From Acanthosepion esculentum (lineage: Eukaryota; Mollusca; Cephalopoda; Sepiida; Sepiidae), in the NCBI GenBank assembly GCA_964036315.1, contig OZ038496.1, positions 16,535,533 to 16,599,532 on the forward strand: DNA of 64,000 nt, given 5' to 3'. The translations under genes were made by a program, and so were the position numbers. The notes under the pieces were generated by a model. The model saw only the letters and a program-made list of their open reading frames with translations, ran no database searches and was not told where the DNA came from. The first letter of the stretch is position 1, and each line of letters begins with the position of its first letter. Below are positions 56,380 through 64,000 of the stretch, one piece after another.

Positions 56380-57550
56380 ATGCACTAGCCCTGAATGAGC
56401 ACCCATGAATATAGCATACCTTAAAACTATATTTTTATCATTACATATAAATATATATACATACATATATATATATATATATATTTGGTCCACATTGCAT
56501 TTTGTCTATGTGAATACATAGCTAATGATCAAAAAATACTTATTTTATCCAAATATTTATTTTCAGAAATAATCTCATTCTTTTTTCAACAGCCTGATAT
56601 TCGTTGGTAAATCTGATTCATATATGCTATGCATAACAGAATGAAAATTCTAGCTAAACATTCAGTTAATTCTTCTATCTTAGGTTACAAACTTATTGAT
56701 CTCAAAGTTTCCCTATGTGCTGTGATGTCAGCAGTTACAAAAACATCAAAATAAAACATCAATAAAATTTACACTGGTTACCCATTCCTAATTGATCAGG
56801 CTGATTCTTGCTTAGTTATAATAATCCTGGAGGAAAACAGAAATCCCCTATGAGTAATGGCTTTAAGCAGGATGACTTCAAATGTTTCTATCCTAAGAAA
56901 TCCCTAAAAATGTCACATTAGACAAGAAACCTAATGATGCTAAACGGGAAAAGGTTAAAGGTGATTCCGCCCATGGCCCCCAGCAATGATCATTTTCCTC
57001 TCAAATCACATATATTTTTTCAGGGCTTTGTGAAATTTCTCCCATGGGCACCTGCAGAAATTTTTGAAACTGAGACAGAGGCCATCACTTTCTGGGATTT
57101 CTTTGTGAAAAAGCTGTCTGAAAGTAAAGATCAAAGTTGAACTTCTTTCATGAGGAAATATATGAACAACGTTTAGGTGAGAAAATGACAGATGATTAGT
57201 CAGTTAAGGTATATTGAAATGAGAACTAACACACACACAGCACACTCCCACACCCACAAACACCCACCCACACAACCAACCAATCATACACACACACACA
57301 CATATATATATATATATTCTTTTTTCTTTAAATGCACTTCAGCATACAGACTAAAGATGGTTAAGGAAACAGGAATTTTTATTAGTCATTTTTTTATATA
57401 TTGAAGTGATAAAAATTATCATTATTAGCATAGACTGGAAAATCCAGGAAAGGGATTCTATTTTTAATCCTCAGTTCTTAAAGAAATTGTAGAACTGAAA
57501 TATTTAAAATGTTTTTTTAAGAGTTTTTTAATTCATCTTTGTTTTCTGTG
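56380..57550. other. No recognisable gene; simple repeats
   Basis: It contains TA at 56452-56485 and a (CA)n/(TA)n patch at 57226-57318. A 68-codon frame at 56934 lacks a motif. Confidence 0.45.
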
Positions 57551-57554
57551 CATA

Positions 57555-57960
57555 TTGTTTGGTTGGTTGATTTTCTGCATATCAACACATCCATGGGTTA
57601 TTTAATGCCGAAATCTAAATATTTTTGAACATATTCTTATGGCTTCAATAAATATATTTTGGATGCAATTGTATTCCTTCAACTACAGATCAAATGTATT
57701 GTTGGTCATTCATTTATAGAAAAATGTATTGATGGTATTTTTACTATAAAATATATATTTATACTTTCTTAGTGTCTTGTTTAGGGGGGTTCACTATTTG
57801 CCCATAGCTGGGACCCTAACAGATGCTACCACTCTGAGTCAGGGTAGACCTGGGAACAACAGCAATTAAGAGGTGGTTCCAGGCTCCTCAAAACCTCCAA
57901 TCTCCCAATCAGAAGCCTTGCTGCCAGGTGTAGTTTATTGTTATATGCATGACTATTCTG
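57555..57960 (+). mobile_element. Element A copy
   Basis: The satellite-homologous end (GCATATCAACACATCCATGG, GGTTATTTAATGCCGAAATC) is followed by the interior (CCCATAGCTGGGACCCTAAC, CAGCAATTAAGAGGTGGTTC). It has about 70-80 percent similarity to the 3.8-kb copy by eye. Confidence 0.75.
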
Positions 57961-58029
57961 TGAATATGAAAATGCTGTCAGTATATCTGACATATATTGA
58001 GGGTTTGTTGAAATTATTAATGACCTATG

Positions 58030-58032
58030 AAA

Positions 58033-58103
<71 letters not shown>
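58030..58103. repeat. (CA)n then (TA)n tract
   Basis: About 28 bases of CA followed by about 40 of TA. Confidence 0.95.
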
Positions 58104-58105
<2 letters not shown>

Positions 58106-58195
58106 AAAATCTAGTTTTAAGGTATGCTATATTTATGCATTAATGTGTGGTACATGGCGTGATGATTATACTTAGCATGAAACAGACTGTTGTAT

Positions 58196-58219
58196 CTGGA
58201 TGTTGACTTCAATGCCCAC

Positions 58220-58268
<49 letters not shown>
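58196..58268. repeat. Half MITE and (TA)n tract
   Basis: 58196-58221 is one arm of the 56292 MITE; it is followed by TA at 58222-58268. Confidence 0.7.
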
Positions 58269-58270
<2 letters not shown>

Positions 58271-58310
58271 TTGTTTCTTGTATATTCTGACTATTTCTGT
58301 GTCTATGTTT

Positions 58311-58409
58311 TCGTTTTTACATGTTGACAAATGTGATGGCGGATATTAGTTTTTTCTTGTATAAGAAACAACTAATATCCGCCATCACATTCGTCGACAT
58401 GGAAAACGA
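58311..58409. mobile_element. 99-bp palindrome between TA tracts
   Basis: TCGTTTTTACATGTTGACAA with ATGTGATGGCGGATATTAGT pairs with ACTAATATCCGCCATCACAT plus TCGTCGACATGGAAAACGA. The arms are about 45 bases with few mismatches, and the centre (TTCTTGTATAAGAA) is itself nearly palindromic. A TA run follows at 58410. The words TTAGTTGTTTCTTGTATA also occur once upstream at 58267-58284. Confidence 0.85.

Positions 58410-58440
<31 letters not shown>
58410..58440. repeat. (TA)n tract
   Basis: TA for about 29 bases. Confidence 0.9.
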
Positions 58441-58654
58441 GAAATGTATGACAAAGTGAAAAGGTTTACTTGTGATTCATTTCGTCTTTCAGGAATTCAT
58501 CAGACTAAATTTGCTATGTTGGCAGGACTACAGATGTGCACGACATAGGGGTGCTGGGAATTGTTTTTTTTTTTTTATCTAGCCAAATTGATTTAGAGAC
58601 TTTTTCTATTTTTTCCATCAGTTTTGTAAGTATGTATTCCACACTATAATATTA

Positions 58655-58777
58655 GATCTGCCATTATTTTGTAAATGTACCTTTTCTTTTCATATAATCT
58701 TTTTAGATTGATTGAGGTTTCTCCTATGTATTTTTCGTGACAATTATTACAGGCAATGGACTAAAATTCTCCTTCAG
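58655..58777 (-). pseudogene. Penelope-like element GIY-YIG endonuclease fragment
   Basis: The minus strand from about 58774 reads SIACNNCHEKYIGETSINLK followed by RLYEKKRYIYKI. The C-x-x-C pair followed by YIGET and L-K-R is typical of the GIY-YIG nuclease of Penelope-like retroelements. The frame is short and cut on both sides, and no RT part was found nearby. Confidence 0.65.
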
Positions 58778-59187
58778 GTTTTAGCTTATTGTCTTGTTTA
58801 GTATTGAATTATTAGTATTAAAAGTTTTTTTTTTATTGTTTTGGATGTAATAGTAACAACTTTTGTGTTGAGTTTAGATAGATTCTTTTCGGTTGCAGAT
58901 GTGATAGAAATAGTAGGCAGGATAGGATAATATATTTTTGTGAATCATTCGGTCTCTCAGGATGTTATGCTAAGTGTTTGGTAGCAAGAGAAAAGAATAG
59001 TGAGGATTAAATTTTGAACAATGTTTATTGTTGAGACATTAAAGGATAAACGAAAAGCCTGTTTCAGTTGCCTGTTGTCAGGATAGGCATTTTCTTTATA
59101 TTTTATTTATTAAACAGTATATTTATTTATTTTCATCTACCTGCCTGAATATTTGAGAAATCTTATTAAAGAAAAGATGTGATCTCT

Positions 59188-59282
59188 GGCAGAATTTGAA
59201 CCTATATCTCCCTTAGAAAGAGAAACTGTCATTAGATCTGACATGCTACAGACCAACTTGGCCACAAAGGGTCTTGCCAATT
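59188..59282 (-). mobile_element. tRNA-like SINE or tRNA pseudogene, minus strand
   Basis: The reverse complement has TGTGGCCAAGTTGGTCTGTA (A-box/D-arm) and GGTTCAAATTCTGCCAG (B box/T arm) about 70 bases apart. The sequence between does not form a convincing anticodon arm. Confidence 0.55.
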
Positions 59283-59503
59283 GAACAAAGGTTTATCACT
59301 GCAAATCTCTTCAAAGATTTTTAAAACATTCATATCTTCTCAGTTACGTATCCTAATATAAACAAATGTAATACAAACAGCAGATGGAATTAAATAAATA
59401 TACTTTTTAATAAATAAATGGAATGTCTACTCAAATATGAGTATCCATTAAAAATAACATTTAAGTGATAAAATCTGTTGGGTTAATAAATAGAAATTCA
59501 TTA

Positions 59504-59505
<2 letters not shown>

Positions 59506-59560
<55 letters not shown>
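59506..59560. repeat. (TA)n tract
   Basis: TA for about 54 bases. Confidence 0.95.
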
Positions 59561-59563
<3 letters not shown>

Positions 59564-60095
59564 ACACATTTTCTTATGTGTGTGTATGCTAGAATCAAAA
59601 TATTCTGTCAAAAAAGAAAAGTTGTGTATATTTATTCAGCTGTTAGACATTTCTTGATAAAATTCTGATGTACAAGATCAAAGGAAGACTTTTCTTTTGT
59701 TGAATACTACCAAGGTATAAGCTTTTTTATAGCCTAATATTTAAGGGTTAATTTGTTGATATACAAATAATATTGAGAAAAAAAATACAGTACGTGTATT
59801 TTGCCAAACATGTTATCAATTATTGCTTGACTTTTTTGAGCTTCGTAAATGCAAGGTATTCCATTTCTCATCACAAAAATCACTTAAGATCAAAGTTTTC
59901 TTTTAGAAGAGCCATTACTTGAGATTCAATCATTGCATGTCAAATGATTAATATAAAGTATTTTGATGTTCATTCAAAGAAACAGCTAGTGATTAAAGCA
60001 ATGGACTAAAGGTTACAAATCCTGATTATATACTAAGCTTAACTTTAGAGAAGAGAAATTGTCATTATTATACACTGATTTACTCAGATTTTTTT
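59561..60095. other. No recognisable feature
   Basis: AT-rich; no motif seen. Confidence 0.4.
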
Positions 60096-60099
60096 ATGT

Positions 60100-61160
60100 G
60101 TTGTGCTTTTTCAGCATGTGGGCGATCATGCCTCTCCACAACTTCCTTTTTTTTAACTCTAAATGTGCTATCTTTTTTAGTTGTTGCCGCTGTTGAATGT
60201 CTTTAAGTGATACGGTTTCTATTATTTGACAAAGTTCTTTGGTATTCTATAGTACCAGTCTATGAGGTCCAATGGTAATGGTAATATTAGCTATTTTGTA
60301 ATATTAATGGTTATATAAGCTCTTTGGTAATGGTAATATTAGTTGTTTAAAGAAACATTTGGCATTCATTGCCTGAGCAGCCAGTATTACTATAAGTTGA
60401 AACTTTCTCTTGAAACAATTTTTCAGGAAAAGAACTTTATCAAGTCCATTAACTGTTATCCATCTTTCCAGTATTGATGGGGGAAGCCCATTTTGTTGAA
60501 AAACATGCAGAACTTTTTGATTATATCATTTTCTCTTTGAGTCCCATGTGCTATTCTTTATAGTTGTTGCTGCAGTTGAATATCTTCAAGTGATGTCGTT
60601 TCTATTACTTGATAAAGTTCTTTGTGATTCTGTAGCACTTGTCTATGAGGTTTGATGGTAATATTAATTGTTTGGTATTGGTAATTGTAATATTAGCTGT
60701 TTAAAGAAACATTTGACATTCAATGACTGAGCAGCCAGTACTAATATGGGTTGAAATTTATAAAAGACTCTTAAAACAATTTTTCAGGAAAATAGGTTTC
60801 TCAAGTCCAGTAGCTATTATTGCTCTTTCAAGTATTGATGGGAGTTTCCCTCCTAAACTTTTGTTTGAAGTAGTGTGGAACATCAACATCTTGCTTATGC
60901 AATTATTTTCTCTTTGAGTTACATGTGCTGTCCATTTTAGTTGTTGCTGCTGCTGAAAGTCATCAAGTGATGTTGTTTCTTTTACTTGGTAAAGTTTTTT
61001 GTTTGTGATTCTGTAGCACTGGTTGGCAAGGTTAAAAAAAGAATGGTTCTTGCGAAGACCTACAGGGTTCATGTTCTTGAAGCCAGTTTTAATTGATTTG
61101 AGAAGTTTTCCTAATATATTTGTACATATTATTTCAGACAGAGAATTTTCAAACATGGAT
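60100..61160 (-). pseudogene. Three tandem copies of a LINE C-terminal module
   Basis: The 3' tail is at 60113-60148 (reverse complement GTTGTGGAGAGGCATGATCG). Then three units of roughly 370 bases repeat: AGTTGTTGCCGCTGTTGAAT at 60179, AGTTGTTGCTGCAGTTGAAT at 60560 and AGTTGTTGCTGCTGCTGAAA at 60939. The best frame (minus, 60758-61156) reads QQQQQLKWTAHVTQRENNCI, SKMLMFHTTSNKSLGGKLPS and ILERAI. This matches the 'rLrWxGHVxRM...LPKxLLxGEL' end of LINE RT proteins. All copies are degraded. Confidence 0.7.
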
Positions 61161-61734
61161 CATTTGTTTTAATCTCCTCTCACTATGAATTATTAATAGA
61201 GGCCTTCATTAGAATTTAGGAGAAGGAGAAATTTTGGAGAATACTGAAGCAAAGTTATGGTGTAACAAATAAAGAAGTCTGAGTTGGTGAATGTGACTCA
61301 ATTATTGTCAGGATAATAAAGACTAGTATTGTTGCAAGAGACAAAAAAGTTATCTCCCCTTGACTAACTCTTTAAAAAGCTAAAAATAGAGATACAGATA
61401 GTCATGTGAACTGCCCAAGAGATCGTTAGGTGCGAAAGTCAAACATCCCCTTTTGTTCCTGGCAGTCAGACTAGAAAGACATACATATTCAGGCTCGTGA
61501 CAATCAACATAAATACCAAATATTATATTTTATTCCAGATATCAAGTCCCTTACAAAGAAAACACATGCACACTTTGTACAAACATTTAAGATATAAATA
61601 TATATATATGTATATTCAAGTGTTTTTATATGAAGACTTTTGTGGTTTATTTGAACCTTTTTTATATGTTTGTGTTGTATACCTATTCGCTTTGTAAATG
61701 AGACCAATAGCATATATTCACACATAACAGTATC
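61161..61734. other. No recognisable gene
   Basis: It contains the word AGTTATCTCCCCTTG at 61349. The short frames on both strands are unconvincing. Confidence 0.4.
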
Positions 61735-61850
61735 TTTCTCTTTATTTTTTTTACCATGTCATCACAAGAAAGGCAATAAAGCCACTAAAACCAAAGGGGT
61801 TACTGAGTGTTGAAGAATATGAGAAAAAGAAAAACATTATTAAAAAGAGA
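61735..61850 (-). mobile_element. LINE 3' tail fragment, minus strand
   Basis: The minus strand reads the tail (GTGGCTTTATTGCCTTTCTT and the preceding 3' untranslated part), as at 42.5 and 43.3 kb. Confidence 0.6.
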
Positions 61851-62048
61851 GACAACAATAAATGAATAAAAGAGAGAGAAAGAGAGAGAACAATGAATAA
61901 AAGAGAGAGAAAACAATAAATGAATAAAAGAGAGAGAGATAGAACAATAAATGAATAAAAGAGAAAGAAAACAATAAATAAAAGTGAGAGAGAAAACAAT
62001 AAATGAATAAGAGAGAGAGAGAACAATAAATGAATAAAAAATAAATAA
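61850..62048. repeat. Purine-rich ~30-bp minisatellite
   Basis: AACAATAAATGAATAAAAGAGAGAGA is repeated about seven times with variable GA content. It appears to be an expansion of the AGAACAATAAAAGAA motif of the adjoining LINE tail. The two minus-strand frames of 85-91 codons are low-complexity products of the repeat. Confidence 0.85.
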
Positions 62049-62199
62049 TTTGAACAAGTAAACTAAATAAAGCTACCTATTGTTTCACCCAATGTTAATT
62101 TAATTAATTAATTTTACTTAATTATGTTAATTTAAAATATTTTTATTACTAAATTTCACAAAATAGAAGACTTGAGAACCATTAACCATGTTAAACGAA

Positions 62200-62375
62200 T
62201 ATGCTGTGTGATATGAATGAAAGTGGATGCTGTTGTAAGTGAAGATTATGAGGATAAGGAGGATAGATAACTATTGACTATTTGACTTAAAGTGGTTAAA
62301 ATTGTAATGTTCAGGGAAGCATCCTTGTGGAAATCTGATCTACAAAGTGACAGTTCTTGTGGAGGTTAAAAAAAA
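62200..62375 (+). repeat. Dispersed repeat, copy of 53632-53800
   Basis: It matches the other copy through GGATAGATAACTATTGAC and CAGGGAAGCATCC. Confidence 0.7.
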
Positions 62376-62884
62376 GATCAGTCACCCAAATAACAGAGTG
62401 TCTTCACAAGTTCCCAATGTATGTGATTTGTAGTTATAATTGATAAAAGTTATCTCCCCTGAGACAAGGAACTCTCTTCTTTCTAAACTATAAATATCAC
62501 ACTCATTTTCCTGTCCAGATTGCTTGAACTTTTCTTTTTTTTTCTGCATTTTTGTATACAATTTTCTTTTTTCTGCCATAATTAGAATGTAGGGTCATCA
62601 CATATTTTTCATAAAATATTTGTTCGTATCATTTCAAACCATTGGGGAGAGAACTTTGAAATTGTTAAATATAAATCATTTGTTTTTGTCCCCTCTCTGC
62701 AGTTTTAGATTCAAAGAATAAATCAACTACAAAATGAGCAATTCAACACAGCAAAAGGAAAGGTAACAAATATTAAAGTATCTTTCTGTTTCATTGGTCA
62801 ATTTATTAGCCAATAAAATTTCCATGCAAAAATATGGAATTAGTTTTATCAGGTTTTTAGTGTTTGATGGAGATGGTTGGTTTT
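62376..62884. other. No recognisable gene
   Basis: It contains AGTTATCTCCCCTGAG at 62449. The 65-75 codon frames lack motifs. Confidence 0.4.
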
Positions 62885-63316
62885 TATTAACTGAGACTAA
62901 ATGGCTTGTTAATTTTAACACCTCCAGAATGAAACTGCTCACTTTTAATCATCTGAGTGAACCTTTCTTGACTCAATTTAACATGGCTGATGCTCACCTC
63001 CAGGAGAGTGACTCATTTTGACTTCTCAGGTTAATGTTTTCCACTGACATGAAGTGGAAAGTTTATATTGGCTTCAATTGCTAAGTCTGCTGCTAGGAAA
63101 GTTGGTACACTGCACCATGCTAGACAATTTTTCTCTATTAATCTTGCATGTTTATAAGTCTACCATTCATACTTGCTTTGAATATTGTCAATCATTATCT
63201 TCTGTCTTCTTAATTCCTCTTCTTTATTTAATAATGTTTTTTCTCATATTCTTTTACAGTAATCACTTGTGGTGTCAGTGCCTTGCTTGGGATGAAATGA
63301 TTAAAAAAAAAAAAGC
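62885..63316 (+). pseudogene. LINE remnant with internal deletion
   Basis: It reads ETKWLVNFNTSRMKLLTFNH, FNMADAHLQES, then after frame changes FSTDMKWKVYI, SIAKSAARKVGTLHHARQFF and YKSTIHTCFEYC. It then jumps to the 3' tail (CTTGCTTGGGATGAAATGAT and about 12 A). About 400 bases of the coding end are missing between 63190 and 63200. Confidence 0.75.
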
Positions 63317-63394
63317 TGTCAGTAGCCAATTGTTAATTTATCTGTAAAGAAAAACAGATGAACATTTAAACTTGTAGAAAAACTTTATTCAATG

Positions 63395-63662
63395 TGTTGT
63401 GGTAGGATCCACCTAATTTGCATAGTGGAGTACCGACCATATAAATATGGTTGGTACCGGGAAGAGAGGGGGACGAATCAAGAGATTCAACCAGAACTCT
63501 GCCCGACTGCGATTCAGTCAACACATTCTCCAGGAACGGTCTTCCCAGGAATATACAAAAGACTATATGTAAATATTGTGTACACTTTCTTGTTTCAATA
63601 CATTTTGTTCTAAGTACATTTTGTGTTGCATTATTATTCCATGCATTAGTCAAGTTTCAACA
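63395..63662 (+). mobile_element. Solo LTR with perfect 5-bp target duplication
   Basis: The 268-base segment starts TGTTGTGG and ends TTTCAACA, that is, TG...CA with short inverted ends. It is flanked by CAATG on both sides (63390-63394 and 63663-63667). A TATA-like ATATAAATA lies at 63440. T-rich sequence toward the right end could hold the processing signal. No internal retrotransposon sequence adjoins, so it is a recombined solo LTR. The superfamily cannot be told. The small frames inside are not genes. Confidence 0.85.
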
Positions 63663-63667
63663 CAATG

Positions 63668-64000
63668 GAAATTTGACTATTGCTTATAAGTGATGTTTGA
63701 CGATTATTCCTTTTCAAGTGAAGATGTTTGACGGGGACAAAACTATGGTTGCCTTCCCTCACAATAACTTATGTTCATTATTTATTGAAGGAAGATTTAC
63801 CTTATCCTAAACGGCTGTCATTATTTATTCTCTATTTCTGTAACTCTGTAGCCATATGTCATAGTTTATTCATAGTTATCTCTTTATGTCTCCTGTTTTT
63901 TTACTTTTTACTTTTCACTCCATTCATTTGTGTATATGTATATGTCTATCATGTTCTCTTCATATCTATTGACCTTAGTCTGCTCATACCTATTTATATC
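63668..64000. other. No recognisable feature
   Basis: AT-rich sequence to the window end. Confidence 0.45.

Noticed and set aside
39567..59668. Frames made of alternating Ile-Tyr
   Set aside because: They translate (TA)n microsatellites.

Overview
This window looks like repeat-dominated, AT-rich, gene-poor nuclear DNA from an animal, most probably a mollusc and perhaps a cephalopod. The evidence is the mix of degraded non-LTR retrotransposons, tRNA- and 5S-derived SINEs, Helitron, hAT, Tc1/mariner and Penelope-type remnants, very long (TA)n tracts and kilobase-scale pyrimidine tracts. The species call is an inference from repeat style only. I see no intact host gene, no rRNA operon, no CRISPR array and nothing bacterial. 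Almost every recognisable protein match is a broken transposon-encoded fragment.

Layout. 1-5.4 kb: LINE fragments, a composite 5S/tRNA SINE, an 83-bp tandem array, and a 401-bp dispersed element (here 'element A') inserted in a LINE with a 13-bp target-site duplication. 5.4-21.7 kb: a second element A copy runs directly into a satellite array of about 133 monomers of 111 bp. The left edge of the array is interrupted by a 771-bp Helitron with textbook ends. The monomer is homologous to one end of element A, so the satellite appears to have grown out of a mobile element. The array has higher-order periods of 888, 555 and 666 bp in different parts and a cluster of broken monomers at 15.77-16.25 kb. 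21.7-27.9 kb: SINEs, a hAT-type MITE, a degenerate minisatellite and LINE debris. 27.9-32.4 kb: long pyrimidine-rich tracts.

32.7-45 kb: nested insertions (LINE and hAT in an old tandem repeat), a 43-bp minisatellite, a roughly 545-bp fold-back element, many LINE ends in both orientations, and another pyrimidine tract. 45-60 kb: very many (TA)n tracts carrying palindromic TA-target MITEs, including an 80-bp mariner MITE. This stretch also holds a tRNA-Ser-like sequence, a Tc1-like remnant, a roughly 200-bp tandem array split by a full-length tRNA SINE, and a Penelope-like GIY-YIG fragment. 60-64 kb: tandemly repeated LINE C-terminal modules, a purine-rich minisatellite, a LINE and a clean solo LTR with a perfect 5-bp target-site duplication.

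There is no operon or pathway here. The main biological story is conversion of a transposon end into a higher-order satellite, with repeated nesting of elements around it. All coordinates and alignments were read by eye, so boundaries of diverged repeats are good to about 10-30 bases unless a target-site duplication fixes them.
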